Assembly (NCBI RefSeq): GCF_000423365.1
Contig: NZ_AUHV01000002.1
Coordinates: forward strand, 977,270 to 1,041,269
Direction: 5' to 3'
Origin: Maritalea myrionectae DSM 19524
GTDB taxonomy: Bacteria > Pseudomonadota > Alphaproteobacteria > Rhizobiales > Devosiaceae
DNA length: 64,000 nt
In this document: positions 38,563 through 48,007 of the stretch, in pieces
How the letters are laid out: each line of letters begins with the position of its first letter
Position numbering within the stretch: position 1 is the stretch's first letter
The notes under the pieces: model-generated
The model's input: only the letters and a program-made list of their open reading frames with translations
Databases searched by the model: none
What the model was told of the DNA's origin: nothing
Translations under genes and position numbers: made by a program

Positions 38563-39573
38563 TTAGCCGCCAAATTGCGAGGTCAGCCAGGCTTCAGCAG
38601 TCTCTTCTGGCATAGTCCAGAATGAAATTGTGTACGCCTTATAGAAGAACTCTTGAGCTGGATCGGATGTCATGTCTACTTTGCCATTGATCACATCCAT
38701 CACCAGATCAACACGCCCACGAGCTGTTTCGATTGGTGGGAGCCCCATAGAAACCTTCAGGCTGGAATTCGGATCATAGACTTGATCAAACTCAACAGAG
38801 TCAAAATCAACGCTCGCCACGATTTCGGTCAAAGGCTCGCCATTCTCAAATTTGCCGCGGCCGAGTTGAGACAGGCCGGCCATCGTACCAACAGTCAGGT
38901 TTGAGGCCTCAGAATAGATGAGGTTGACCTCAGGACGTTGTGTCAACAAATCGACGACGATCTGCTTGGCTGCTTCCTGCCCGCCGCTCGCATCAAGCGC
39001 GCCAAGGTTTTCCGCATCAGGCGCTACTGAAAGCACGCCTTCAACAAATGGCTTTGTCCGCCCAGAGTTTACCTCTGTGTGGTTGGGCCAGCCCAACTGC
39101 ACCATCACAATCGGCACGTCCGGATGCGCAGTTTTCCATGCTGTTGCCATTTCAGCGCCCATCGCAAAAGACACGGTGGCTTCATCGCTTCGCGCAACAG
39201 GAATGCCTGTGTCGCCCAACGGGCTGAAGAAAGATGTCATCGCCACACCCTCTTCCAAGGCCTCACGCACACCCGGTGCGGCCGCTTCAGCGTCCCAAAT
39301 GTGCAATGTCGCGCCATCAAAACCGCCAGCAACCACTTGGTCAACATTTTGCGTCATCACTGCGGAATCGGCCTGGCCGTCAAAAATAACAACCTCAGCG
39401 CCATATTCCTCTTTGCCGTAACGCTGCGCTTCAGCAGCTTGCGCTTGGTGAAATACATTTGACAGATCGGACACAAAGAATGCGATCCGTTTTTCGTCTG
39501 CAACGGACGCGCCAACCGCAGCCGCTGAAAACACAGATGCCGCCATCAGCATCCCGATAAATTTCCGTTTCAT
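38563..39573 (-). CDS. Periplasmic sugar/polyol-binding protein (RbsB-like)
   Basis: A 336-residue receptor. The signal peptide is MKRKFIGMLMAASVFSAAAV, with cleavage expected near ASVA-DEK. A type I periplasmic-binding fold follows (RIAFFVSDLSNVFHQAQAAE, VVAGGFDGATLHIWDA, IVASVDFDSVEFDQVYD). GGGAGGAAAA precedes the ATG. It is the first gene of an operon running on to 26660. Ligand identity is unknown. Confidence 0.93.
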   Translation of the reverse strand: MKRKFIGMLMAASVFSAAAVGASVADEKRIAFFVSDLSNVFHQAQAAEAQRYGKEEYGAEVVIFDGQADSAVMTQNVDQVVAGGFDGATLHIWDAEAAAPGVREALEEGVAMTSFFSPLGDTGIPVARSDEATVSFAMGAEMATAWKTAHPDVPIVMVQLGWPNHTEVNSGRTKPFVEGVLSVAPDAENLGALDASGGQEAAKQIVVDLLTQRPEVNLIYSEASNLTVGTMAGLSQLGRGKFENGEPLTEIVASVDFDSVEFDQVYDPNSSLKVSMGLPPIETARGRVDLVMDVINGKVDMTSDPAQEFFYKAYTISFWTMPEETAEAWLTSQFGG

Positions 39574-39840
39574 TGATTTTCCTCCCTCAATGTAAGCTTG
39601 CTGTCACGAACATATGCTCCTCCGCTCACAACAGCCATGTAATATATTTCAGCTTGCGTAAAAAATTTCAATAGTAATTTCTTCTTTTTTGGGAAAAATT
39701 TTTAAGTCATTGTTTTAATTTATTTTTCGAGCCATCTCGCCGCGTAATCATCCTAAAATTTTGTTACCATTTATAGCATTGAGCGCCAATTAAGCTGCGG
39801 AAGCGCCTGCACTGCCCTGCCAACTACTCGACGTTAATTC
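39574..39840. other. AT-rich leader of the polyol operon
   Basis: A strongly AT-rich stretch (about 39650-39735) lies upstream of the receptor gene. It should hold the operon promoter and the SorC/EryD-type regulator's site. I see no perfect dyad and no copy of the XylR box here. Confidence 0.4.
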
Positions 39841-40287
39841 CCTTCCGCGACGGAAGTGGGCGATAGCGCCATTTATCCGCTACTAATAGAAGGGGGCACG
39901 CCAGTACGTGTCACAGAGAAAACACCGTCCTATTGGCACGGCTGGTCGCCCGACGGCGCCTGGATTTGGTTCAATGGCGAAAAGGATGGCAGCGTACAGC
40001 TCTGGCGTATGCGCCCCGATGGCCGTGACCTGCAACAAATGACCGATGAGGACAGCGTGAACTGGTTCCCACATCCCGCACCTGATGGGCGCCACATTCT
40101 CTACCACGCTTATCCCGCCGGTACAAAAGGGCATCCCTTCGGCAAAGATGTGGAACTGCGTTTAATGCCGGCTGAGGGCGGAAAAAGCCGCACATTGACC
40201 ACGCTCTATGGCGGACAAGGCACGATCAATGTGCCGTGCTGGGCGCCAGACAGCGCGCGTTTTGCATATGTGAGTTACAGCGCCTGA
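39841..40287 (+). pseudogene. Truncated TolB-like (PD40 beta-propeller) protein fragment
   Basis: A frame opening after a stop at 39835 encodes about 148 codons. Repeats of the PD40/TolB type are visible (GWSPDGAWIWFNGEKDGSVQ, PHPAPDGRHILYHAYPAG, PCWAPDSARFAYVSY). The only starts are a GTG at 39856 or later codons, with no ribosome-binding site. Related proteins are about twice as long. The fragment has therefore lost its N-terminal blades and probably its function. A short active version cannot be excluded. Confidence 0.6.
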
Positions 40288-40330
40288 CCGACCTGCATAT
40301 GCTGGGGTGCGCCATATAAAGAATCCGCAC

Positions 40331-40364
40331 AAAAAATCCCGCCCGAACCACGAGGCCGGACGGG
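40331..40364 (-). terminator. Rho-independent terminator of xylFHG
   Basis: CCCGCCCG (40338-40345) and CGGACGGG (40357-40364) form a GC-rich stem with one mismatch. Six A on the plus strand (40331-40336) give a run of T on the minus strand. It lies 12 bases beyond the xylG stop. Confidence 0.75.
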
Positions 40365-40375
40365 CAAGTTGAGGG

Positions 40376-41149
40376 TTAAGACGTGATCGTCTCTTCACCA
40401 GGTTTTTTGCCCAGAATAATCATGCTCAACAAATCATCATCGGTAACGTCGTCGACATTGACGGTGCCGACCAGCTTGCCATTTTTCATCACAGACGCGC
40501 GGTCGCATAAATCCAGCACGTCATGAATGTCGTGGCTGATCAGGAAAATGCCGATCCCTGCCTTTTTCAACTGCTTGATCAGGTCGGCCACCATTTGTGT
40601 TTCATGGGGGCCAAGCGCAGCTGTGGGTTCATCCATGATCAGAATGCGGGCATCAAAATAGACTGCCCGGGCAATGGCAACCGATTGCCGCTGCCCGCCT
40701 GAAAGCGCAGATACGGGGTCGGCGAACTTTTTGAAGTTCGGGTTCAGTTTCCCCATAATCTTGCGGGTTTCCGCTTCCATGGCGTCGTCATTGACAAAGC
40801 CCAAAGGATTGGTGATTTCACGACCCAGAAAAAGGTTGGACGCAGCGTCCAAATTGTCGGCCAGGGCCAGCGTTTGATAGATGGTTTCAATATTGTGGGC
40901 GCGGGCGTCGCGTGGATTATGAATCTCCACTTTTTCGCCATTGATAAAAATTTCGCCCGCATCGCGTTTATAGGCGCCCGACAACACTTTAATCAGCGTC
41001 GATTTGCCCGCGCCATTATGGCCCAATAGGCCCACAACCTCGCCGGGATAGACGTCAATACTGACATGATCGACCGCCTTGATGCCACCAAACGACACGT
41101 GAATATCGCGCATTTCAACAAGGGGATGGGCTGCATTTGCATGTGTCAT
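40376..41149 (-). CDS. xylG: Xylose ABC transporter ATPase (single-domain XylG)
   Basis: A 257-residue ATPase with one nucleotide-binding domain: [24 protein letters not shown] and [12 protein letters not shown]. Enterobacterial XylG has two domains in about 500 residues; this half-size form presumably works as a homodimer, as is common in alphaproteobacteria. It follows xylH by 11 bases and ends the operon just before a terminator. The xylose assignment rests on the XylF receptor, XylR and the shared operator. Confidence 0.88.
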   Translation of the reverse strand: MTHANAAHPLVEMRDIHVSFGGIKAVDHVSIDVYPGEVVGLLGHNGAGKSTLIKVLSGAYKRDAGEIFINGEKVEIHNPRDARAHNIETIYQTLALADNLDAASNLFLGREITNPLGFVNDDAMEAETRKIMGKLNPNFKKFADPVSALSGGQRQSVAIARAVYFDARILIMDEPTAALGPHETQMVADLIKQLKKAGIGIFLISHDIHDVLDLCDRASVMKNGKLVGTVNVDDVTDDDLLSMIILGKKPGEETITS

Positions 41150-41160
41150 CTTATGTCTCC

Positions 41161-42423
41161 TTACTGACCCGCGCGACGGCGATAGGCGATGTCGAGATAG
41201 ACCGCCAACACCAAAACGAAGCCGACAACGATGGATTGCAATGGTGCGTCCACGCCGACCATGGCCATGCCCGATTGCAGGCTTTGCATAATCAGGGCCC
41301 CGAGCAACGCGCCATAAATGGTGCCGATGCCCCCAGCCAAAGCGGTGCCGCCGATTACCGCAGCGGCGATTACGCGCAACTCATCCAGGGTGCCCAAATC
41401 ATTGCCGACCGAGCCCAAGCGCGCCGAGGCAATGACCGCTGCGATGGCGGTGAGCGCACCCATCAGCGCAAAAACCTTGACCGTCAATAATTTGGTGTTG
41501 ATTCCGGAAAGCTCTGCCGCTTCAGGGTTGCCACCGGTGGCAAACACATATCGGCCAAAACGGGTGCGCCGGGCAATAATGGTCATGATGATGGCGATCA
41601 CAAATACAATCACCACAGGAATGGCGATGCCATGCATCACTGCAAACTGCGGAATCTCTTCGCCGCGGGCTTCATAAATCCGCCGCACTGCTCCCTTGGG
41701 CAGTGGATATGAATTCATCACCGTGACGAATCCCAGAATAAGCGCGATCACGATGCCCCCGAGCGTGAATTCCGCCCAAAGCGGCTTCAATTTAAAGCCA
41801 TGGCTGTTTTTCTGACGTCTGCTGAGCACCATCATGACGACTGCTGCTATGGTGGCAATAATGCCCACGAGCCAACTTAAACCTTCGCCCAGCGTGCCTT
41901 CAGCGCCGCCGCCCAATAGACGAAAATTTGAATCCAGCGGTGCTACGGTTTGGCCAGTGGTTACCCACCATGCGGCCCCGCGATACATCAGCAAACCGCC
42001 CAGGGTGACAATAAAGGAAGGGACAGCCAGATAGCCGATCACCCAGCCCTGAGCGGCACCCACAATCACCCCGACTGCAACGCCGGCGACAATGGTGATC
42101 ACCCAGATCAAAGGATGCTCGAGCCCAAGAAATTGGGGCAAAATATGCACCTGCAACGTGCCCATGAGCATGCCAATCAAGCCCAAAAGCGAGCCGACCG
42201 AAAGATCGATGTGCCGGGTCACGATCACAAACACCATGCCCGTTGCCATCACGGCGACGGATGCAGTTTGTACGGAAAGGTTAAAGATGTTCCTGGGGGT
42301 GATGAAGCGGCCATCGGTGAACATATTGAAGGAAAGCCAAAGGATGACCAGGGCACCGATCATGCCCAGCATTCTTGTGTCCAGCTCTAGTCCGGCCACG
42401 AACTTTTTGAGCGTTTCTGTCAT
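41161..42423 (-). CDS. xylH: Xylose ABC transporter permease
   Basis: A 420-residue permease, longer than RbsC and typical of XylH. About 12 hydrophobic stretches are present, with the conserved [21 protein letters not shown] loop region and [15 protein letters not shown]. The ATG at 42421-42423 is chosen because an earlier frame start gives an unusual leader. A basic, cytoplasmic KNSHGFK segment interrupts the helices near residue 220. It is followed by xylG. Confidence 0.9.
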   Translation of the reverse strand: MTETLKKFVAGLELDTRMLGMIGALVILWLSFNMFTDGRFITPRNIFNLSVQTASVAVMATGMVFVIVTRHIDLSVGSLLGLIGMLMGTLQVHILPQFLGLEHPLIWVITIVAGVAVGVIVGAAQGWVIGYLAVPSFIVTLGGLLMYRGAAWWVTTGQTVAPLDSNFRLLGGGAEGTLGEGLSWLVGIIATIAAVVMMVLSRRQKNSHGFKLKPLWAEFTLGGIVIALILGFVTVMNSYPLPKGAVRRIYEARGEEIPQFAVMHGIAIPVVIVFVIAIIMTIIARRTRFGRYVFATGGNPEAAELSGINTKLLTVKVFALMGALTAIAAVIASARLGSVGNDLGTLDELRVIAAAVIGGTALAGGIGTIYGALLGALIMQSLQSGMAMVGVDAPLQSIVVGFVLVLAVYLDIAYRRRAGQ

Positions 42424-42502
42424 TGTGAAGTCTGCCTCTACACACAAACGGGCCGCTTGGCGCATATTACCCCAAATCGCGGCAAACCGTGAGCACTGAA
42501 AA

Positions 42503-42530
42503 ATGCCTCCCTTGATAACAGGGGAGGCAT
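42503..42530 (-). terminator. Intercistronic terminator/attenuator between xylF and xylH
   Basis: ATGCCTCCC (42503-42511) pairs perfectly with GGGAGGCAT (42522-42530) around a 10-base loop. It is followed on the minus strand by TTTTT. It has all marks of an intrinsic terminator but sits within the operon, so partial read-through would give excess XylF over XylH/XylG. Confidence 0.8.
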
Positions 42531-42542
42531 CTTTTGGTTTGT

Positions 42543-43574
42543 TTAGTTACACACAGCCACTTTAGAGCCATCTACACCGACGCACAGCGCGTCTTTGGCA
42601 ATCCAACCGGCATCCAAAACAACGTCCAGATTGTCGATGGTGATCGGAACTGGCTCAAGGAATTTCGCTTGGATTTCTGTGCCTGCTGGTGAGGTCCAAA
42701 GGGCAGCGCCCTCAATCTCACTCATAGAAGCACCATTGGCCAAATCCACGGCAATATTGCCTGCAGCTTTACCCAATTCACGCGCATCTTTCCAAACAGA
42801 TACAGTTTGTGTGCCCAGGGCCACACGGTTCAGAGCCGCATGATCCCCGTCTTGACCAGAAACAGGCAGTCCTTCCATGCCCTGCGCTGTCAGCGCAGCA
42901 ACAACGCCACCGGCGGTGCCGTCATTTGACGCCACAACGGCATCAACGTTGTTGTCATTGGCTGTCAGGATTTGCTCCATGTTGCGCTGGGCATTGGCTG
43001 GCACCCAACCATCAGTATAGGCTTCATCAACAATGGTGATGTCGCCTGCATCAATGGCATCTTGCAACACTTCTTGCTGACCACCGCGCAAGAAATCTGC
43101 GTTTGGATCGGTGGGCGAGCCCTTAATCATCACATAGTTACCTTCAGGCTGCGCTGCCAAGACCGCGCGGGCCTGCATGCGGCCAACTTCCACATTGTCA
43201 AAGGTGAGGTAGAAGGTGCGGCTATCTTCGATCAAACGATCATAAGCGATGACAGGGATGCCTTCATCTGTAGCTGCATCTACCGCAGGGCCAACCGCGG
43301 ATGCGTCTTGTGCCAAAATGATCAATGCATCTGCGCCACGGGCGATCAGGCTTTCAATGTCTGAAAGCTGTTTTGATGAGGATGCTTGCGCATCAGCGGA
43401 GATATAGTCCGCACCAGCTGCCTCAAGCGCCGCTTTAATCGCGGCTTCATCCGTTTTCCAGCGTTCTTCTTGAAAGTTTGACCAGCTCACGCCAACCACC
43501 AAATCGGCGGCAAGCGCATTTGATGCGACGCCCATGCTCAGCACAGCTGCCGTCGCCAACATAAATTTCTTCAT
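42543..43574 (-). CDS. xylF: D-xylose-binding periplasmic protein
   Basis: A 343-residue receptor. Signal peptide [20 protein letters not shown] is followed by LAA-DLV. The fold shows [42 protein letters not shown] and [19 protein letters not shown], patterns characteristic of XylF. The ATG at 43572-43574 has GGGAGGAAAATAGA upstream. It starts the xylFHG operon, divergent from xylR, with an XylR-type operator about 90 bases upstream. Confidence 0.93.
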   Translation of the reverse strand: MKKFMLATAAVLSMGVASNALAADLVVGVSWSNFQEERWKTDEAAIKAALEAAGADYISADAQASSSKQLSDIESLIARGADALIILAQDASAVGPAVDAATDEGIPVIAYDRLIEDSRTFYLTFDNVEVGRMQARAVLAAQPEGNYVMIKGSPTDPNADFLRGGQQEVLQDAIDAGDITIVDEAYTDGWVPANAQRNMEQILTANDNNVDAVVASNDGTAGGVVAALTAQGMEGLPVSGQDGDHAALNRVALGTQTVSVWKDARELGKAAGNIAVDLANGASMSEIEGAALWTSPAGTEIQAKFLEPVPITIDNLDVVLDAGWIAKDALCVGVDGSKVAVCN

Positions 43575-43661
43575 TCTATTTTCCTCCCGAAAACGAGGTT
43601 GGCCGAGCCAAAGCATTTGTGAAATGGAGGCTTGCCAACCGACCCAATATCGGTAACAATT

Positions 43662-43684
43662 TTAAATTCGACAGTCAAATTAAA
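43662..43684. promoter_or_regulatory. XylR operator upstream of xylF
   Basis: An inverted repeat has right arm TCAAATTAAA and a nearly perfect left arm (TTAAATTCGA), with spacer CAG. The same right arm and spacing occur upstream of xylB at 51472-51494. On the minus strand it contains TTGACT, a -35-like element, so a bound repressor would block xylF transcription. It also lies in the divergent xylR leader. Confidence 0.8.
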
Positions 43685-43747
43685 TAATCGTGAATTGTTA
43701 AACCGCTGAAATTTATACCTTTCTGACCTTGGGTCAGGATTTGCCGA

Positions 43748-43775
43748 TTGAAAAAGTACCTATATTGCGTATAGA
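43748..43775 (+). promoter_or_regulatory. Candidate xylR promoter
   Basis: TTGAAA (43748-43753) and TATAGA (43770-43775) are separated by 16 bases and lie 28 bases before the xylR start. They fit a sigma-70-type promoter. Confidence 0.4.
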
Positions 43776-43802
43776 TCGGTCGGACGAAGTGGAGGAATGA
43801 CC

Positions 43803-45008
43803 ATGTTGGGCGAGCAAAGAAGCATAGGCAGACGCGCAATCCTGTCGCAAATTCGTAAAGTTGGCCCCTTGCCCCGGATCGAGCTTTCCGAGCAAACCGG
43901 CATCAGTCGAGCTACGGTCACGACCATCACGGCGGAGCTGTTGGATCATGGTTTGATCGAAGAAATTCCCGTTGAGCCGAAATCTAAAGATTTGAAACGG
44001 GGTCGCCCCAAGGTGGACCTAAAAATTCGCGGTGACATCTTTCATGTGGCGGGGATCAAACTGGCCAACAAGTCTATCTCCATCGGAATCTGCGATTTTG
44101 AAGGCAATCTGGTGTCCGAATATTGGTCGGCGCTGCCACAGACCATCTATGATGAAGGTGAATTGTTGGCCACGTTGACGGCCGAACTGGAGAACGCAAC
44201 GCGCGCCACCAATCTTACGCTCGCAGATCTTTCGGCTGTGGGATTGGGGTTGGCCGGGATTGTGGATGTGGTCGAGGGGGTTGTGCGCTGGTCTCCATCG
44301 CTGACAACACGCAATGTAAAACTTCGCGATGCGTTAAGCCAACGCTTGGGCAAACCGGTCTTCATCGACAATGACGCCAACTTGGTGGCCAAAGCCGAAC
44401 AATATTTCGGCAGGGGCAAAAATGTCAGCGACTTTATCGTTGTCACCATCGAAAATGGTGTTGGCATGGGCATTGTGTTGAACAATCAGCTTTATCGCGG
44501 CACCCGTGGTTGTGGCGCGGAGTTTGGCCACACCAAGGTGCATCTGGATGGCGCTTTGTGTCGGTGTGGCCAGCGGGGCTGTTTGGAGGCCTATGTGGCC
44601 GATTATGCCTTGCTGCGCGAGTTGGCGGTGGGCACCGATATGGTGGGGTCAGCTGACCCGGCAGAGGATATGGCGGCCCTGATTGAGGCGGCAAAAGCGG
44701 GCGACAAGACCGCGAATAGTGTTTTGGATCGCGCGGCGCGCATGTTCGCCATGGGGCTGGCCAATCTGGTCAATATCTTCGATCCGAAATTGATCATTCT
44801 TTCGGGCGAACGGATGCAGCTCGACTTTTTATTTGCTGATGATGTTTTGGCGAGCATCCGCGATATTGTGGTGCAGGTGGATGCGCCTCCCCCTGAAATC
44901 ATTGTCCACAAATGGGGAGACATGATGTGGGCAACCGGGGCCGCCGCCTACGCCATTGAAGGCTTGGGCGAACTCACCTTGCGGGAGCTGGCCGATAATG
45001 TCGCCTAA
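43803..45008 (+). CDS. xylR: ROK-family xylose repressor
   Basis: A 401-residue regulator. An N-terminal winged HTH (LPRIELSEQTGISRATVTTI) precedes a ROK sugar-kinase-like domain. This has the zinc motif GHTKVHLDGALCRCGQRGCL and a glycine-rich nucleotide region. I choose the ATG at 43803, seven bases after GGAGG; an ATG at 43797 is too close to that site. It is divergent from xylF with the operator between. By homology it represses xyl genes and releases on xylose. Confidence 0.92.
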   Translation: MLGEQRSIGRRAILSQIRKVGPLPRIELSEQTGISRATVTTITAELLDHGLIEEIPVEPKSKDLKRGRPKVDLKIRGDIFHVAGIKLANKSISIGICDFEGNLVSEYWSALPQTIYDEGELLATLTAELENATRATNLTLADLSAVGLGLAGIVDVVEGVVRWSPSLTTRNVKLRDALSQRLGKPVFIDNDANLVAKAEQYFGRGKNVSDFIVVTIENGVGMGIVLNNQLYRGTRGCGAEFGHTKVHLDGALCRCGQRGCLEAYVADYALLRELAVGTDMVGSADPAEDMAALIEAAKAGDKTANSVLDRAARMFAMGLANLVNIFDPKLIILSGERMQLDFLFADDVLASIRDIVVQVDAPPPEIIVHKWGDMMWATGAAAYAIEGLGELTLRELADNVA

Positions 45009-46557
45009 GCTGGTTGCCATCGGAGCTGCGCTTCTCACCGCCACCTGCCCGGGTTTGGCGGCACCCAATTTTGCGCCACGTGCCACTGATATTGAGCATC
45101 AATATCTTGGAGGGTGGGAGCATTTTGTGGGCGGCGGTGTCGCCGCTTTTGATTGCAATAATGACCATTTGCCTGAGCTTTTCTTGGCGGGCGGGACCGC
45201 GCCGTCAACCTTGCTGCGCAATATAACCAACACGCTTGGTGAAGATGTTGCCTTTGAGCAAATGCCAAGTCCGCTCAATGTCACGGGTGCGACGGGCGCC
45301 TACCCGCTCAATATCAATAACGACGCGCACACAGATCTGATGATTTTACGCGTTGGCGAAAATCTGTTGTTTGAGGGGCAAGGCAATTGCCAATTTGCAC
45401 CCAGCACCATGCTTGATGGATTGGGCGGTGATCATTGGACCACAGCCTTTTCGGCCACATGGGAAAATGGGCAGAAGCTGCCCACGCTTGCCTTTGGCAA
45501 TTATGTTGACCGGACCGATCCTGACGGCCCTTTTGGCACATGCGACGCGAATATTTTGCTGCGTCCGAAAGAGGGCGGGTATCAAAAGGTCATCCAGCTG
45601 GAACCCGGCTATTGCGCCCTGTCCATTTTGTTTTCGGATTGGAATGCCAATGGCCAACAGGATTTGCGGATCAGTAACGACCGACATTATTATTTGAACG
45701 ACGGACAGGAGCAGCTTTGGCAATTGCGTTCTAAGGGGCCACATTTGTTAACGGCAGAAGAAGGGTGGATAAAGCATCAGCTTTGGGGCATGGGCATCGC
45801 CAGCCGCGATCTGGATTTTGATGGCAAGCCCGAGGTGTTTTTGACGTCGATGGGTGATCAAAAATTGCACAGCTTACAGCCCAATGCCAACGGGCCGACC
45901 TATGCGGATGCCGCTTATGAGCAAGGTATTACCGCCCATCGCCCCTATTTGGGCGACGATGGTCGCCCTTCAACGGGGTGGCACGCCGCGTTTGGCGACG
46001 TTCAAAATGATGGGTTGGACGATATTTTCGTTGCGAAGGGCAATGTTGACCAAATGATTAGCGCAGCAATGCAGGACCCCAATAATTTACTGGTGCAGCA
46101 ACCTGATGGTCGGTTTGTGGAAATGGGCGATGTGGCGGGGATTGCAAGCCTTGCCCGCGCCCGTGGCGGCGCGCTGGTTGATTTGAACCTCGATGGGCGT
46201 CTCGATCTGGTGATCAACAATAGGCGCAGCAATGTTGAAATATATCAGAACATGACGTCAGACAGCGGCAATTGGCTGAGCGTGAAGCTGAACCAACCAG
46301 ACCAAAACCGAGATGCAGTTGGCGCCTGGATTAAATTGCGCACATCGGAACGGACTTATAGCCGCGAAATCACCATTGGCGGCGGCCATGCCGGAGGCAC
46401 ATTGGCACCAGCACATTTTGGTTTAGGCGCCAATGAGCAGGTTGAAATCATGGTGATCTGGCCCGGCAATGTCAGCTCAAACTGGCACACGATTGACGCC
46501 AACAAACAATATCGAGTGACCCGCAAAAAAGACCAAACATTAGTCGAGGCTTATTGA
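44998..46557 (+). CDS. VCBS/FG-GAP repeat protein with ASPIC/UnbV domain (CRTAC1-like), exported
   Basis: A 519-residue protein. An N-terminal export signal (MSPKLVAIGAALLTATCPGL, then AAP) is followed by FG-GAP/VCBS repeats with calcium-loop DxDxDG-like motifs (FDCNNDHLPELFLAGG, RDLDFDGKPEVFLTS, VDLNLDGRLDLVINN). A C-terminal ASPIC/UnbV domain follows (IGGGHAGGTLAPAHFGLG). The ATG at 44998, with GGGAG upstream, overlaps the xylR end by 11 bases. Function is unknown. Such proteins often neighbour di-heme peroxidases, as here, where the two genes meet tail to tail. Confidence 0.85.
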   Translation: MSPKLVAIGAALLTATCPGLAAPNFAPRATDIEHQYLGGWEHFVGGGVAAFDCNNDHLPELFLAGGTAPSTLLRNITNTLGEDVAFEQMPSPLNVTGATGAYPLNINNDAHTDLMILRVGENLLFEGQGNCQFAPSTMLDGLGGDHWTTAFSATWENGQKLPTLAFGNYVDRTDPDGPFGTCDANILLRPKEGGYQKVIQLEPGYCALSILFSDWNANGQQDLRISNDRHYYLNDGQEQLWQLRSKGPHLLTAEEGWIKHQLWGMGIASRDLDFDGKPEVFLTSMGDQKLHSLQPNANGPTYADAAYEQGITAHRPYLGDDGRPSTGWHAAFGDVQNDGLDDIFVAKGNVDQMISAAMQDPNNLLVQQPDGRFVEMGDVAGIASLARARGGALVDLNLDGRLDLVINNRRSNVEIYQNMTSDSGNWLSVKLNQPDQNRDAVGAWIKLRTSERTYSREITIGGGHAGGTLAPAHFGLGANEQVEIMVIWPGNVSSNWHTIDANKQYRVTRKKDQTLVEAY

Positions 46558-47864
46558 TCTACCGGCAATCCGCTGGGCACGTTTTTGGGCACGCCCAAGC
46601 GACCAGACAGGCTTTGCTCATCCGTTAGTGTTTCCAAAAAGGCGATCAGATTGCCGATTTCGGCCTGCGTCAGCGCCAAGGGCTTTAGCGCGTTTGCGTC
46701 GATGATTGCGGCACGATCCTGAGCATTGTCCATCACGCGCCAATCGTCACTATGGGGAAACCGTGGCAGGGCAACCCGGCGATCATATTGTTCAAAATAC
46801 TTCACCGGATCCGTGTGATGTTGGATGATCTTTTCAAGATTGTCATAAGCACCGCTATGTCCGTAAGGCGCAGTGACCGCGACATTCCTTAAAGAGGGGG
46901 TTCGAAAGCGGTAGAGGTCTTTGGCGGCGCCGGTCACATGCGCGCGCCCCACGTCGCGGGCATGGTCCTCAAATCGAGCGGCCTTACCGGGACCAAATTG
47001 CGGCATCGCAATCGCATGAAAGTCATGGTCGGTCTGAAACAAACCTGCGTGACAGCTGGCACATTCTGCGCGGCCATAAAACAAATCCATGCCGCCCTGG
47101 GCTGATGCGGGCAAGGGTTTCCCGCCAAAAACAAATTGGTCAAAGGGGCTATTGTCCGCCCGCCATTCAAACGCAATAAAAGCTGCAATGGCATTGGCGA
47201 TTTCCACGAATGAAATGTCGGGGCGCGCCACATCTATAGCCGCGAATAGGTCCGCATATTCATCAATATTACGCACCCGCTGGGCGATAATGTCCCATGC
47301 GCCCCCCTCACCCGTCAGCACGCCCATGCGCACCGCGCGGGCCACATCGTTTTCTTGATAGTGCCCAGCCATTTCATCAGGAGAAAGCACCGGGAACATG
47401 GCTTGCGCCGCCAGTACACCATCAAAACCCATGACCATTTCATCGGCAAGTGGCGTGCGGATGCCTGAGGCCCGAGATTCGTCTTTCTCCAGCCGTCCAT
47501 CGTGGAACATAGAAACAAATTCCGACGCACCAAGATTAAACAAAGCTGGCGAATTACGGGGCACGCGCTCTTCAGGCAGATTGTCTGGCGCAAGCATGCG
47601 ATCTGGCCCTAGCCCAATGCCACCATCACCAATGCCCAGGGGCAAACCGTCCGAAGTGGCAAATTTTGGATGATGGCAACTGGCGCAGGAAACGGATTTA
47701 TTGCCACTTAAAATTGGGTCGTAAAACAGAAAACGCCCAAGTTGCACTTCTTCCATATTGACAGCGGGAAATTCAGCGCGCGCAAAAGTCGGCAGTTTCA
47801 CCTCCTGCGCGGTAGTGGCGATGCTGCTGATCAAAACCAATATTATGCCGAGTTTAATTCGCAT
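46551..47864 (-). CDS. Di-heme cytochrome c peroxidase (MauG/CcpA family)
   Basis: A 437-residue periplasmic protein. Signal peptide MRIKLGIILVLISSIATTAQ. Two heme-binding CxxCH motifs are at about 60-64 (VSCASCHHP) and 268-272 (AECASCHAG). RTPSLRNVAVTAPYGHSG and NLIAFLETL are typical of the family. It uses peroxide, or acts MauG-like to modify a partner protein. It overlaps the convergent VCBS/ASPIC gene by 7 bases at the 3' ends, consistent with a functional pair. Confidence 0.92.
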   Translation of the reverse strand: MRIKLGIILVLISSIATTAQEVKLPTFARAEFPAVNMEEVQLGRFLFYDPILSGNKSVSCASCHHPKFATSDGLPLGIGDGGIGLGPDRMLAPDNLPEERVPRNSPALFNLGASEFVSMFHDGRLEKDESRASGIRTPLADEMVMGFDGVLAAQAMFPVLSPDEMAGHYQENDVARAVRMGVLTGEGGAWDIIAQRVRNIDEYADLFAAIDVARPDISFVEIANAIAAFIAFEWRADNSPFDQFVFGGKPLPASAQGGMDLFYGRAECASCHAGLFQTDHDFHAIAMPQFGPGKAARFEDHARDVGRAHVTGAAKDLYRFRTPSLRNVAVTAPYGHSGAYDNLEKIIQHHTDPVKYFEQYDRRVALPRFPHSDDWRVMDNAQDRAAIIDANALKPLALTQAEIGNLIAFLETLTDEQSLSGRLGVPKNVPSGLPVDQ

Positions 47865-47910
47865 CTTTAGCTCTCGGGTCACGGTCGTTTGGGCCGGAAA
47901 CCATGCAGCC

Positions 47911-47937
47911 GAGGCTGAGATTATCAATCTCAGCCTC
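47911..47937. terminator. Perfect 12-bp stem-loop between transaldolase and peroxidase genes
   Basis: GAGGCTGAGATT (47911-47922) and its exact inverse AATCTCAGCCTC (47926-47937) flank a 3-base loop. It lies 70 bases past the transaldolase stop on the minus strand and 46 bases before the peroxidase start. There is no T-run, so it could be a terminator-like hairpin of the xylBA operon or an operator. Confidence 0.5.
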
Positions 47938-48007
47938 ACCACGCTTCAGCAAAGTGATCAATTGAGGGAATGTGTCTACTTCGCCAATTCGTGTTTGGTG
48001 CATCATG

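Noticed and set aside
39856-40287. Complete small TolB-like protein
   Set aside because: Lacks a ribosome-binding site and an ATG at the right place, and starts in mid-repeat, so it is listed as a truncated fragment.
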